From contig OX243819.1 in the NCBI GenBank assembly GCA_945859605.1, positions 3,937,688-4,001,687 of the forward strand: a DNA stretch of 64,000 nucleotides, in the 5' to 3' direction. A program made the translations under genes and the position numbers. How positions within the stretch are numbered: the stretch's first letter is position 1; each line of letters starts with the position of its first letter. Below, one piece after another: positions 1-12,469 of this stretch. The stretch comes from Lumbricus rubellus (taxonomy: Eukaryota; Annelida; Clitellata; Crassiclitellata; Lumbricidae). Under the pieces are notes generated by a model. It did not search any database, was not told where the DNA came from, and saw nothing but the letters and a program-made list of their open reading frames with translations.

Positions 1-59
1 TCCGTCCTTACCGTCCATCACCATGGCATTCTCCACTCATCAAAGCAGGATAAACTCCT

Positions 60-260
60 TGATTTTGTGGACTTCTAATAGACAGAGCTCTTCGTGCTTT
101 CTCCGTTCCTGGCCCTGCAATCTGAAATGGGTTTCCAGTGGCTCTCTGCTTGCATGTCCAGTGTCCTTGCCAACAATTTTTTTATTCCCACTGTTCTCTT
201 TGGCCAGGCTTGAATCAGGAGTGCCCCTGAGCAGATAACCTTGAATGAGCGCTATATAAA
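60..260 (+). mobile_element. LINE 3'-end fragment (decayed)
   Basis: A degraded reading frame from about base 83 gives RALRAFSVPGPAI, a stop, then NGFPVAL. This matches the pattern at the carboxyl end of L2/CR1-type reverse transcriptase ORFs (RAFSVxGPxxWNxLP), with the tryptophan codon turned into a stop. It ends in GTGCCCCTGAGCAG and GAGCGCTATATAAA, the 3' tail seen in other copies in this window (near 6.6, 14.5, 16.3 and 51.0 kb). The family pattern is established knowledge; clade assignment is inference. Confidence 0.55.
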
Positions 261-261
261 A

Positions 262-702
262 TCCACAAATTACATACGCAAACAAACGTATTTTCGCAGC
301 TAATACATTTTGCAGACCGCCTATGCGTACATACAAACAAGCTTTACCCCACCCACCCCCGCCTACAAAAGTCAATTAGCTTAAAGTCATCCATAAAACA
401 TTTATTTTACCATAAGCTATACTGTTTACTTTTTCTAAACATCATATTTGCTAGCTAAAATTTGTATTTACTGTTTAATATGGTTCACTGTTTACTTCTG
501 ATCAGAATTTAATCAGAGTGTAATCAAAAGTCACTGGACATTGACAACTATAGGATATAACAGTTAGGTTATAAATAAGCTAAAGTGCATATCACAATTA
601 GACATTTATTTTGCATATGCACATTTTGTCAAGACCCCCCCCCCGTAAGAAATCGTCTAAATCCGGTAACTACCCTCCCCCTCCGTTCATAAGCAATCTA
701 TG
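262..702. repeat. Interspersed repeat, copy A (MITE-like)
   Basis: About 440 bp aligning along its length with 1622-2085. Shared blocks include ACAAACGTATTTTCG, CTAAACATCAT..TTGCTAGCTAAAA, GATCAGAATTTAATC, and GACATTTATTTTGC followed by a C-rich run. The ends read ATTACATACGCAAAC and, inverted, TTCATAAGCAAT; they are better preserved in the 32.3-kb copy as ATATATTACGTATGCA and TGCATACGTAATATAT. I read this as a non-autonomous DNA element with imperfect terminal inverted repeats. No coding capacity is seen. Confidence 0.6.
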
Positions 703-1259
703 GACACATTGGACAGCCCATAGACATCCAACCATCCACCCATCCTTCCAATCACCACCCATTTACCCAAGGAAGCCAACTCCTAACGAAAGCAACGCTC
801 ATATAAACACATACATCAACAACAAAACAGTCAAAGCTGGTACGGAGATGGGGGGGTGCACAAATCTATTGGGTCACTGCAGAGACAAGTATGGGATGAA
901 ACCACAAAGTCAAAAATGATTAAACAACAAATCTCTATGCATCATATAGTACAACATGACATGATTCATGCCAAACATCCGAAACCCTCTGGTAACTAAA
1001 AACATCTGATAATGATTTATATCAGGATGAACCTCAATATGATTTCAGAGAAGATCTCAGTGATAACAGCAACATTGTTCTTCCTTTTATTTTGACCAGA
1101 AGGCTGGTCCACAGTGGTCCAGCTTATAATCAGCAACAGAAATCTCGTCTATTTATAACCGCAATGAATCACATAATATCAACAAACTACGAAACCGTTT
1201 ACAAAATAAAAATAACACTATATCTACAGCCTATATAAGAAACCAAATCTTCCACCGTA

Positions 1260-1400
1260 TTAAGCACTGGCCTCCATCCCTCATTCCATCCATCCCCATT
1301 CTATCCACCCATTCCATTCATCCATCCACCCATTCCATTCATCCATCAAACCACCCATCTAACCACCATCCATTCGTCACTACACCTACCCATCATCCTC
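1260..1400. repeat. CCATCCA/CCATTCAT simple repeat
   Basis: Imperfect tandem array of CCATCCACCCATTCCATTCAT-type words. The flanking sequence from about 700 to 1620 shows no gene. Confidence 0.7.
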
Positions 1401-1621
1401 TCCAGTATAAGTTCATCGTCTATAAATAGCTCCACTCAATAATTCGCAAAGCAGACGAACATTCCGCGTAGTCCAATCCATACAAACAACAGACGTACGT
1501 CTCTCGCGTCCGCGTTATATAAGCCAACATCATGCGTTCGCTTGCGTCTATATAAACTCCATATAAAATCACAGAGTATATATAAATCGGAGGAGCATGG
1601 TAGACTGTGGCAGGGGCTATC

Positions 1622-2085
1622 CAAATATTACGTGTACGTAAAAACAAACGTATTTTCGACCCCTCTCCTCGTACGCACTCGTACATCCCCCTATATGAGT
1701 ACAAATAAGCTTCTCTAGCCATCCACCCCCACCCCCACAAAGGGTATTTAGCTAAAGTAATCTATGAAACACGTATTTTACCTTAGGCTACTATATATTT
1801 TTTTTTTCTAAACATCATTTATTTGCTAGCTAAAAATGTTTTAACTGAATTATGGTCAACTGTTTCGATCAGAACAGAATTTAATTGTAATGTAATCAAA
1901 AGACATTCGACGACTATAAAACAATACCTAATTATTAAATAGGTTAATTAATGTGCACTTCATTTATAATTCGACATTTATTTTGCCTACATGTATATTC
2001 TGCCGAGACCCACCCCCACCCCATACGCAAATCGCCTAAATCCCGTCGCCCTTCCCTCCGTTCATTCGTAAAATACGGACAGCCC
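1622..2085. repeat. Interspersed repeat, copy B (MITE-like)
   Basis: Second member of the family at 262-702, in the same orientation and with the same block order. It is more diverged at its left end (AATATTACGTGTACG) and ends TTCATTCGTAAAATACGG. The two copies lie about 1.36 kb apart and are not identical, so they look like separate old insertions rather than a recent tandem duplication. Confidence 0.6.
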
Positions 2086-2165
2086 CAACAACATATTTTC
2101 CATCTTCATGCGATATATTATCTTGGCAATAATTCATGGTGGTGGCAGAAAGCCAACTGCAGATA

Positions 2166-2282
2166 AGCAGACCGACCGTCCGACTATAGACCGAGGACCC
2201 CGGTATTAAAGGCGCTTATACCGGGGTCCTCGTATAGACCGTCCGACTATAGACCGTCGGACTATAGACCGTCCGCCCAGAT
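2166..2282. repeat. GACCGTCCGACTATA tandem units with a perfect 15-bp hairpin
   Basis: Tandem copies of a 15-base unit (GACCGTCCGACTATA and a GTCGG variant) surround a perfect inverted repeat: CGAGGACCCCGGTAT at 2192-2206 pairs with ATACCGGGGTCCTCG at 2218-2232 around an 11-base loop. No gene is adjacent within 10 kb. Confidence 0.75.
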
Positions 2283-2899
2283 GGCTTTTAACGTCCAATC
2301 GATTGCACAATAATTGGCCTGTGCGGCGCAGAATGTAGTAGACGGGGTTCGCATAAATTCAGCCAAAGTAGAAAGTTTCAGCGAGTAAGATAGGCGTGAG
2401 GAATGTACAGTTGTACACGGAAACATGAAGGTTTTATACGAAATGCTTTAAAAATAAATAGGTGCAGGTGTTCCATGCAGAACTTAAGAAACAAGAACCT
2501 TAGACAATCATTGCATTTGTATGAAAACAACTCTATAGTATACTGACAACTCTGCTAGAGAAAGTCGTTCAAGAAAGATTCCAATGGTTTCAATTTCTAG
2601 AGAGAATTATACACTGATTCCACACAATATGCAAGATTCGTATGAAAAAGCAGCAAAGGCAGACGAAGACTACACTGGATAGTACAGTGGATAGATAATA
2701 CCTATATACATGAGGACTTAACAACACTTTGATTGACACTAAACTTGTGAGAAATGGACAAAAGACAGAAGACAATGGAGGTAATTTATTCGTACCAATC
2801 ACTCTGAAATGACTGGCATGGTCAGAAACTGATGACAATGACCGTAACACCAAGCAGCAGTATTCAAACTTAGTGAACATCATGGGAAGGAAAATGATT

Positions 2900-3720
2900 A
2901 AGAGAAGCCGCTAGAAGAGGATAGACGAGAGGGAAGAGAGGGACAGGAATAGTGAGATGTGAAGGCAGTGGAATGTCATCTTATCTCGAATCTCACATGT
3001 TGAGGGCTTCAATTAATAGAGACAACACACACATCAAGGAATCCCTGTAATCCTGCAGAATCATAATCAATGGATTAAACAAGGATTGCATTGGAAGTGT
3101 CAGCCAGAGCCACGAAGTGAAGAGGAAGGAAGTGCGTGGAAAAGTTATGAGCACACCATCTGAAAAGCGAGACATACAGACAGACATACATATAGAGAAA
3201 AAGAGAAATACAGAGACAGAGACAGACAGACACAGAGACAGATACAGAAAGAGAGGAGAGGTGAGGGGGAGGGGAAAGACATGAAGGAGGAAGAAATATA
3301 TAGTGGAAGAGATGGAGAGAGAGAGATGGAAACAGACAGAGAAAGAGACAGAGAGAGACAACTACAATGAAGGACTGCAGCTGGTCTGATGTCTTATCCA
3401 GATCTCATCCAGATCCATTTTCCACCAGGATCACAACGCTCTATAACTGGGTCAACGTGAAGGGCTGCTGGCCAGGGAAAGCTGGAAAGTTCTGTGGAAA
3501 AATGCAGAGATAAAAATATGGAAAGAAGCAGAATGGGGTGGGGGAAGAAATAGAAGAGGAGGAAGAGGAGGAGGAGAAGCAGTGGCAAAGAAGTTGCTGT
3601 TTTAGTTTTTTCATACCAGCTTAACAATGGAGACGGCTGGCCTCTCAGTCTCTCTGTCTGGTTTTTTTCTCTCTCTCTGTCACTCTCTGTCTCTCTGTCT
3701 TTATTCATGTTTTATTATCA
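2900..3720. repeat. Purine-rich simple sequence (GAGA/CAGA)
   Basis: Mostly GA- and CAGACA-rich low-complexity sequence, with GAGGAGGAAGAGG near 3550 and a CT-rich block near 3640-3710. Open frames here are compositional artefacts; no gene is supported. Confidence 0.7.
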
Positions 3721-3779
3721 TTAAATACAGATGCTGGAAAACTAACGGAAAACATCTGTATTAAACGACACTCACTTTG

Positions 3780-5165
3780 CCTGTATATATATATATGCAC
3801 AACTACAAATAGATTATACACAAATATATATATACATTATATACACATAATATATATATACATGCACAAATGTTTATAGATACATATAAATATATGTATA
3901 ACATACAGAAGCAATTTAAGTAGAATTTGTAAATGGAAAAAATGCACATGTGACAAAGTGTGAGAATGGTTAGTTGCCTGATAAAATAATCAAAAAGTTG
4001 TTCAGATCTGTTGAATGGACAGATGAAAGCTATAGGATGGATAGATGAATGGACGGATAGATGGATGGACGGATAGATGGATGAATGGGTGTACAGATGA
4101 ATGGATGAATGGATGGATGGATGAATGGATAGATGGAATGGGTGATAAGGTCATCACAGCAAAGTTCAAGTTTGATCACAAAGCCAAAGAAAATCTCCAT
4201 ACATGTAGCTGTAGATGCATTGCTCCTATAGTTCCTACCATGTGGTCATGGACTTAGTGGAAACGGTGGTGGATAGCGGGGTGAGGGGGGGTATACAGAA
4301 ACTGAGGCAGAAGTTTTAAAAAGAGGGGAAAGGTCGTAGGGTCAAGCCATTTAGTCCCTCCCCTATACTGCAGAAAGTGATGCATAATCAGCCACATACA
4401 GATACCACATTGTTATAGGAGGAGGAGCAGCAGCAGCAGCAGGAGGAGGAGGAGGAGGAAGAGGAGGAGCAGGAGGAGGAGCAGGAGGAGGAGCAGGAGG
4501 AGGAGGAGGAGCAGGAGGAGCAGGAGGCAGGACTTTACACAATAGCTGCAGCAGCAGCTGGGTCTGGTCTGCAGGCGGATGAGGCCCAGCCTACATCACT
4601 CACTCTGTTGTAGAGAGACTGACAGACAGATAGGCAGACAAACCGAGAGACAGACAGAGACACCAAAGAGGACTTCAAGGGGGGTATAAATGGAAGGGAA
4701 GAGAAGGCAAAGGCATTCCCTTCAGCTGTTCTTGGCATAAGCCCCATGATGCATCATACAAACAGGGAGACAGACACACAAAGACGGACAGAGACAGACA
4801 GATAGGCAGACAGATGACCAGACACACAGACAACAGGTGAAATATATTTAGACTTATGACTTGTGGTTCAGTCTCCTCCAGACAAAGTCGCTCCCTCCAC
4901 CACCCCACACTCTCTCTGTCTCAGTATCTCAGTATCTCTCTGCCTCAGTCTCTCTCTGCCTCAGTCTCTCTCTGCCTCAGTATCTCTCTGCCTCAGTCTC
5001 TCTCTGCCTCAGTCTCTCTCTGCCTCAGTATCTCTCTGTCTCAGTATCTGTCTCTCTCTCTCATTCCTCTTTGTATCTTCCTATCTGTCATCACTCTCCA
5101 TCTCTCTGTCTCTGTGTGCATGTCTCTCTCTTTCTCTGTCTCTCTCCATTCCCTTGGTCTCTCAG
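3780..5165. repeat. Cluster of microsatellites and a 16-20-bp minisatellite
   Basis: In order: AT/ACAT-rich tract (3785-3900), GGATGGAT units (4025-4140), AGG/AGC trinucleotides (4418-4535), GACAGACA-rich tract (4610-4830), then an array of TCTCTCTGCCTCAGT units (about 4905-5060) grading into CT-rich DNA. Three frames over the last array give Ser/Leu-rich pseudo-proteins that are not genes. Confidence 0.75.
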
Positions 5166-5799
5166 ATAAACAACCTTCCCGTATACAAGGGCGTTCCTAG
5201 GACGCAGGAGAGGCAATGAAAGGCCGCATGAGAAAGAAGAGAGATATACAGAGGCTGATAACTGATATCTAAGTACATTTGTTCCCCCACTGTCCCAGCC
5301 TGCCTCAAGCTACAGCTGCATTCATCCATTGAGAGCACCCATCCATTCAATAAACTCACTCATCCATGTTACACACTTAACCATTATACTGCACACTTAT
5401 CCATCTAATGTACTGGTTTGCAATTAAACAACTTGTCCTTCTTTTCTAATCATTTCCAGTTAAAACGCATCTCCACTGTCATTAATGTTCTTCCAGCATA
5501 TTGGATGTATGATACTGGATAGACAATAAACGTATACACAAGTACATAAGTACATAAGATCTCTTGCACAGACATTAAGGGAAGCAAAGGAGTTTTGACA
5601 AATGATGAAAGACAAAGGAGACTAATTTTATTGGCACCACTTAAGATGAGTAGATATCTAGGCCCACATACACAGACAGAGATAAAGAAAGATACAAGCT
5701 CAAAACACAACAAGACTGTGCATAAGCTATACAATGGAAAGTCTGCTCTATTGCATTGTTTTGACCCTCCTTGGCACTGGTGAAGCCAAACACTGTCTA

Positions 5800-5930
5800 A
5801 GGTCACTCACTGCTTAGAAGCCTTAGACCCATGCACCCACTATTTTAGGGCACACATAGTTTCAGGCCACCCACTATTTGAGGACACACATAGCTTCAGG
5901 TCACCCACTGTCTGAGGCTATCTATAGTCA
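5800..5930. repeat. Short minisatellite, about 30-35 bp period
   Basis: Degenerate repeats of the type CACCCACTATTTGAGG followed by ACACATAGTTTCAGG occur about four times. Surrounding DNA (5165-6340) shows no gene. Confidence 0.5.
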
Positions 5931-6344
5931 ATTCAACGCACCTGCCTATAATAGAGCTCCTGGGTAACTATAGTTGACAACAAATACTATTATCAAAATA
6001 ATGTCCATTAACCATTCAGTTTTTATACTCATCCACTAGGCTGCCCGCGGCCAACCTAAAATTCTTGTGGCATTATGTCATCCAATTCTGCGTAAAGCCC
6101 TTGCCTCCGTCAAGTGAATTAGAAGGTGACTAAGACGATTAGGCCAACAAATAGACCAACAAATAGGCCACCAAAATGCCATTTATTTCTGACATACTAA
6201 ACACACAACTGACCCGTGGAGATCACCTCCCACCGGCTGTTGCTATAAGCTGTCAATTAACTCTCTGGTTGAATTGAAGGTTCTCATCATAATTATCACA
6301 TGGATCTGAGTAAGGTGATCATTACATGATAACACTATTTAATC

Positions 6345-6425
6345 ATCATTCTCATCAGTTCCAAGCTCTGGCCATTTGGAAGGATTTCGGTGGCGATGGA
6401 TACGAATAAATGATATTACCATGGT
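6345..6425. repeat. Diverged copy of the TTATAAGTTCC repeat end
   Basis: ATCATTCTCATCAGTTCC followed by TGGCCATTTGG, GGTGGCGATGG and TACGAATAAATG aligns with the sequence abutting the TCA tracts at 47,010 and 48,510. The TCA tract is only vestigial here. Confidence 0.5.
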
Positions 6426-6589
6426 TGTCCTCAGCCATATTTTGTAAAGTCCATCTCTCATCTTAATTAATGTCAGCACAAGTGATGCTTTGTCTTCATT
6501 TTTGTTGCCTATTCAATGTAGTTTTTGTCTACCTTTTTTCTTTCTCATTTGAATCTTGTATGCATTGAACTTGTTTGGATACCAACAGA

Positions 6590-6770
6590 TCATTTCACTC
6601 CTCATTTACCCGAGCATGAACTGCTCTCAGGCAGCGCCGTGCTTTCTCTGTTGTTGGCCCCACAAAATGGAATGAGCTTCCACTGTAAATAAGACTTATA
6701 AATGTCTAAGGATTGCTCAGATGTGTTTTATCCCAGCCTTCTCTACCATCCCCTCTTACAAAAGATAATT
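6590..6770 (+). mobile_element. LINE 3'-end fragment (decayed)
   Basis: GCCGTGCTTTCTCTGTTGTTGGCCCC followed by AAATGGAATGAGCTTCC reads as the RAFSVVGPxKWNELP motif of L2/CR1-like ORF carboxyl ends. The rest is decayed, with frame breaks. Confidence 0.5.
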
Positions 6771-6794
6771 ATTTGCAAATGCCATTGGATCAGA

Positions 6795-6965
6795 CTGTAG
6801 GACAATACACAGTTATAAATAGGCTAATGTGGACGTCACAATTAGACATTTATTTTGCTTACGTACATTTTGTTTAGACCCCACCCCATCATACGCAAAT
6901 CGCCTACATCCAGTGACCTCTCCCCTCAATGCACATATATGTAATATATGGACTCCAAAGTGTTG
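6795..6965. repeat. Interspersed repeat, copy C (partial)
   Basis: Right-hand part only of the family at 262-702: GACATTTATTTTGC, an ACCCCACCCC run, ATACGCAAATCGCCTA and a terminal TATATGTAATATATGGA. The left two thirds are absent. Confidence 0.55.
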
Positions 6966-7199
6966 CATAACATAGATAATGACACAACGGTGCAATCACA
7001 CCACGACAACAGAGTGGAGACTACAAAAACAGTGTATAGGCTATGTGCCAAGTGCTCAAGAATTGTATGTGTTATTCACCACGTACAGCACTTCAGGCTG
7101 CAGCAGATAAAAACATTTTAATGCAACTAAAAAACGCAAAGGGACCTCACTGAAACAAGGCCTAAAACACAAGTAGGTTCCACTGGCTGATGCTCCTGG

Positions 7200-7330
7200 A
7201 GTGAGCAATAGACTTTGAAGGGCGCTATATACCGTAAATTTCAGCAATGCATGAATAGTCATTCATTCAAGAATTTCTATAGCACCTCTTCAAGGGACTA
7301 CTCAGAAGCACTCCTGACTATTACAACAAA
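7200..7330. repeat. SINE/LINE tail pair
   Basis: Contains TTTGAAGGGCGCTATATA (plus sense) and, just after, the inverse sense ATTTCTATAGCACCTCTTCAAG with TACTCAGAAGCACTCC. These are two copies of the dispersed 3' tail in opposite orientations. Confidence 0.5.
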
Positions 7331-8089
7331 TATCAGTTCTGAGCAGAATAAAATAATGCTTCAGCAAGAGCCGGGCCAGGGAGCAGACCTGTGCGAGCCC
7401 GCCATTCCAGACCAATGGACCCACCATGAAAAAGGCTCAATTATGCAGCGTGCAAATGGAACCAAGAGCACTCCCTGTTGTAATACCAAGCTGGCATTGC
7501 TCAACCAGAGCAGCGATCCTATACTCAATGCGCTGCTGGGTAGGAAGCCAGTGTAATAATGTTGGAGACAACGTTAAAATTTAGGGATTTGTCCAATTGG
7601 ACGTGCTGCAAACTGCCAGACTCGGTCTAGGGACATTATTCGATTGGATGGGAGGCCAGAGTAGAGTGAGGAGCAATATTTAGTCAAGGTGGTCTGTAAT
7701 GACAAAAAAGAATATGTAGGTATGCAATGACGATGTGAACATAGATTAGAAGTAGCACAGATGCATTCCAACAGTTAACAGCCTCAGTCATGAGAGACAG
7801 AGAGAGAATACCACACAATAATACACCCAAGCATCCATACACACACACACCCTGAACACACCCAGACATAAAATGCCTGAAGTCCTCTCTGCTCTAATCT
7901 TCCTTCATTTCCCATAAAGAGTCCACAGTTATTATCAGCAGCACTTAATTGTCAATTAGGCTAATTATATAAATATTAATAATCTTAGTCAATTAAATGC
8001 CATATACTATTAATAACCTTTTGGAGAGATCTTGGTCCATAAAAGACCAATTAGACCATCCTCAAATGGTTTTATAAGAAGGAAGGTGG

Positions 8090-8160
8090 TGGTGGTGATG
8101 ATGATGATGATGATGATGATGATAATAATGATGATGATATGATTGTGATGTTGGTGATGT
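8090..8160. repeat. GAT/GGT microsatellite
   Basis: GTGGTGGTGATGATGATGAT-type tract. Similar short GAT tracts lie at 9284-9312, 9730-9755 and 9890-9915. Confidence 0.8.
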
Positions 8161-8625
8161 TGGTAGTGATCTAGAGAAGTCTTGGTCCACCTTTGTTTCC
8201 AGCACAATAAATATATCGCTCATAAATCAAGTCACTACTCTGAGCAGAAATCTTGAAGAGGCATAGTTATAAAAAGGGATTACACATACACAATATTACA
8301 CACATTCCTACCTACCAAATAATTTAATATGCCTTATTCATAATTAACAGCACAACATAAGTCAGTTCTTAAGGTACAAAAATAGAACTCCAAGATCCAT
8401 TATAACAGCCTCTTATATCCAGGGGCTATTAAGCAGCATTAAGGTATGGTCAGCATCAAGGGTTCTGTCAAGGGGCCTGGCAGCTGTGAGTTGTCCTCAA
8501 ACAATGGAAACTATTATCTTGGGTCCATAGAACAACACATCACTGTGACTCAGCCCCCCCCCCCCAACCCCATCAGCTGAGAATAAAGAACCCCAACAGG
8601 ATTGGTTTTCATAATTAAAAGAGAC

Positions 8626-8690
<65 letters not shown>
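8626..8690. repeat. (AC)n microsatellite
   Basis: Uninterrupted AC dinucleotide run of about 32 units, preceded by a poly-C run at 8555-8565. Confidence 0.95.
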
Positions 8691-8691
<1 letters not shown>

Positions 8692-9769
8692 GCCCACAGC
8701 AGGAAACACAATTGAGACAGATGTGCAGACAACTTCAAAAGGAGACAGACTAATTGTGTTTTTACTCCATAATATCGAATGTCTCATTAGAATTAATTAT
8801 ATATCTTATTATAAATCTTCTTTCCCAAGCTGTCTGAAACCCAACTCACTTCAAAATCGATCTGAAATGACTAGTCACTGTCCTCAAATAAACAATTAAA
8901 CATACTAGTAATTAGTAAAATGGTTTTATTTTTCATATTCTACAGCACTACTGCCTGGCTAGAATGTATAATATTGTATATTCGTTTATTTTTATTTTTT
9001 AAATTCTACAGCACTGACTTGCTTGATTGCATATTCGTTTATTGCACGAATACAGGTTGGCAAACAGCAGCGTGTGGCACAATGACACAGACAAAATAAA
9101 AAGATAATATTATAAGATAGTAGGAGGAATCAATCAGTTATTCAGTTAAAGATTAACTTCAACAGAAAGCAATTCTGCCAAATTTAGGCCAGGTCAACGA
9201 CTTAATGAGACCAGGTTAGAAGATTCATCTTTGCCCTTTAGCAAATTTCCAAATAGCCCTGAGTTGAAAGTGGTCACATGAACTACGATGATGATGATGA
9301 TGATGATAAGGATGACTAAGCTGCATTGGCAGTTGACAGACTAATTCAGTGTATAAATTAGTCCAATTAGGTGAATTTGTGATGATATCATCTACCTACT
9401 GTCCTCATAGATTTAAATATTTTCAATCTTTGTTAGTGTTCACCTTGCCCTTCACTGCTTGGATTCTTCCCTCCAAATTTTAAATGATTTAAAAAGAGTT
9501 GTGTTTGAAAATGATTTGAAGTTATATTTTACACTGTGTTGAACTGGCTGCCTGTGAACTGTTATTGTTCACGTGAGAGGGTAATCCAGGATGTGTATGG
9601 TACTCTTGACCCTTTTGGATTGCCCTCTTGACGTCCGCACTTGAAATACCATCTATAGGCAGAACTGTCATTTTCTATTTGTCTGTGTTGTGTGGTGAAT
9701 TAATAACAGTTTCAATCAATCAATCAATGACGACGACGATGATGATGATGACGAAGATTCATTCACTCA

Positions 9770-9850
9770 TTCATTTCAAGAATTTATATAGCGCCCCTTC
9801 AAGAAATCCACTCAGAAGCGCTACCAGTCCAACCACGGTGAAACAAATAA
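9770..9850 (-). repeat. SINE 3'-tail fragment
   Basis: TTTATATAGCGCCCCTTCAAG then CTCAGAAGCGCTACCAGTCC: the 3' tail of the tRNA-derived SINE described at 63,287-63,484, without the tRNA-like head. Confidence 0.55.
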
Positions 9851-10053
9851 GTTTTAAGGAGCTTGTAGAACACTGACGAGTTAACCCTAGATGATGATGA
9901 CAACGACGATGATGCACATGGACTCTCTCTCTGGTTTCAACACATGGGGCTCCTAGGACAAAAAAGGAATTAAAGTATGTCAATCCACACATATTCTAAA
10001 TATGCAGACTCCTATAAATTTGTGGCCCCTGCATGCTATTGAAATGGCAAGAC

Positions 10054-10371
10054 GGTAAAATCCCAGACTGGCTGCCCATACTCCAAACAATATGGCTGCC
10101 AACGAATGCAATAAAATTAGAGCGCGACCATCGACGATATTGTTCATCAATTCAGCTTCAATTTCAGCAGAATGACTGCACTAACCCTAAAACTAACCCT
10201 AACCGACCCTCACGAAGCCTAACCTGAGCCCTAACCGACCCTCACGACGCCTAACCTGAGCCCTAACCGACCCTCACGTTGCGATGACGTCTATAGGTCG
10301 CGCTCTAATTTTATTGCATTCGTTAACGGCCATATTGTTTGGAGTACGGGCAGCCAGTCTGGGATTTTACC
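10054..10371. mobile_element. Foldback/MITE with 8-bp target-site duplication
   Basis: Arms of about 76 bp are near-perfect inverted repeats (GGTAAAATCCCAGACTGG at left, its complement at right, roughly 72 of 76 bases matching). Direct 8-bp repeats GGCAAGAC flank it at 10,046-10,053 and 10,372-10,379; 8-bp duplications are characteristic of hAT-type insertion. The core (about 10,175-10,275) is a tandem of CCCTAACCGACCCTCACGA and CGCCTAACCTGAG words resembling telomere repeats. No transposase; non-autonomous. Confidence 0.8.
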
Positions 10372-10379
10372 GGCAAGAC

Positions 10380-12255
10380 TCCAAGATGGTTTCAGTCCTA
10401 TTCTACCATCAATCCGTGTAGTGGTTAACCATGCCACCACAGTGAGTGGCACTGGTATGGTTCATACCAGTCATGTCAAGGATCAAGTGATGGCAGTGGT
10501 GCAGATTTAATGGTTATTGAAAGCAACGATTCGAATAGTTTGTGTATAAGTATAAGTGATGGCTTGTTATACTTTTATCACCAGAGTGCTGTTTTGCAGC
10601 TGGTTGTATTAAAGAATATACTTACTTACTTACTTTTATACTGTCTGCATTAATGGATAAGCCTTCTTACGACCTTCCTCTCTGACTCAGCGCATCACCT
10701 TGCGTAGGGTCACTTCCCGAGTTAATCCATCCCATCCAAAGCACTTTTCCAGCCGAGCGTCTACTGACTCTACTCAGTAGGCCTACTCAACGCGCATCCA
10801 ATGCAATACTAACCGTTCAAGAACAAAAGTCGGTTTAGTTTTAGACTCCAACTTCCGAAGAAACAATCTTCCTTTCCGAAGATTGTTATAAGGTTTGCAA
10901 TCGTCGTAAATTAAATCCGCCCGAGATATTTGTTACCAAATGGAAATAAACGAATTACTATATTATTATCTACAGAACAGAAATCCTGAGGCAAAAAGCA
11001 CACAAAGCAACACTCATGGACCGGCCAAATCGTGTTTTGATTGGCAGCGACATGACCTACTTTGTATCTGGGTCAAGTTAGCACAGACGATACATTTCTT
11101 GAGAGTCTCTGTCATTGCTATGGATGTCTTTTATATCTGCGCCACCTTTTGAAGTTGCTTGGCTGTCCCGCTAAATTCTATAAAACTATTTTTAAAAACG
11201 CATCAATTTTTGAGAATTTTAAATTTATGGACGATAGAATCGTCTTAAGCAGAGCTCATATAAAATTATAATTACATATGTCAAGAATTTAAAATTACCT
11301 TAAGCTCAGCACACATGAATTTTAGTGTGGAACTGTTGAAATCACATTCAGTAAAATTCTCAATTACTACATTACTTTCAGCGCTGGACAAGGAATGGGT
11401 TCATACAGCTGTGAAAACAGCCAGGGCTTTGCTGCAATTAGCCATTGGTTAGTGCGCTTATTAAATCTCTGAACTGTATGAATGCAAGCAGACATTACGG
11501 AATAATACCTCATTATCATCAGTTAATTACGAGCAATCTGGCGAGTCAAAGAACAAATGACTCACTCTTGATACACACCAGCACCCTTGAAACTTTTTCA
11601 ACATGCAACCTGCTGGCTTGTGTGCTGTTTACAAAGTCGTTTTCAAATCGTAGGCCTAATATCTAAACTCCTAAAGCATCACTCCTGATCGAGTCAAGTG
11701 CATGGCACCATCTTGTTCACAAGCACAGCGTTGAGTCAGTAAATGGTGGTCCAAACGATCGAGGTTGAGTCCAGTTGCCATAGGGGAAGAGAAGCCAATG
11801 TCAATAGTATTGACGCCCAGGATGAAAATTGCTGAGAGATTGAGGCTCCAACCCGTTTTTCTTAGTACCCTATAGTAAAGACCTCATTGCGCAGGCACCC
11901 CAAGTCCAACATAAATCAACGTCCGACTCCCTCCCATGTTATCTTTTCTACAAATCTCATACTGTGGACACCCACTCAGGTTCTTGAGGCAAACACTCTT
12001 CTTTCTTTGTTAGGATGAAATCATTAATAAAACTTTTTGAAGCATTAATTCAGTTTACTCTTCCTGTCATTCATTGTACAAAATGACATTGATAAAATGA
12101 AAACACCGCTTTCAACTGATTTTCTTCACATACAAAAAACAGAACAGGACGCGCCATGACCTAATTAAAGAGACAGCTCTTTGAACTAAACGTACTCTTG
12201 GCTCTCAAAGTTAAATCAACTGCACATTCTGAAGTACATTATCTATTTATTTTTA
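10380..12255. other. No gene or clear repeat seen
   Basis: Ordinary AT-rich sequence. Short open frames lack splice context, family motifs or coding bias that I can recognise. A TTACTTACTTACTT run sits near 10,620. Confidence 0.5.
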
Positions 12256-12261
12256 TTTCTC

Positions 12262-12461
12262 CATTTCTATAGCGCCCCTTCAAGTTCTCTACTCAGAGGC
12301 GCTCCCGACTACAGCACGGACACTGCATCGTAAATTCAAGTCGAAGCGCCCAAACAATTGCGAGCGAAGGACTTGCTCAAGGTCCCGGCATTGGGTGGAT
12401 TCGAACCTACAACCCTCAGGCTGCAAGGCATCGAACATACCCACTACACCACCGCGACCCA
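12262..12461 (-). mobile_element. tRNA-derived SINE, near full length
   Basis: On the minus strand: a tRNA-like head (GGGTCGCGGTGGTGTAGTGG) and a B-box-like element (plus strand GGATTCGAACC, minus GGTTCGAATCC), a body with CAAGTCCTTCGCTCGCAATTG, and the tail GGGAGCGCCTCTGAGTAG..AACTTGAAGGGGCGCTATAG. It aligns end to end with 63,287-63,484 and 29,515-29,727. The B-box motif is a known RNA polymerase III promoter element. Confidence 0.75.
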
Positions 12462-12469
12462 CGCATCAA

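Noticed and set aside
10175..10275. Interstitial telomere from a chromosome fusion
   Set aside because: The CCCTAA words alternate with CGACCCTCACGA and lie between transposon arms with a target duplication, so they are part of a mobile element.
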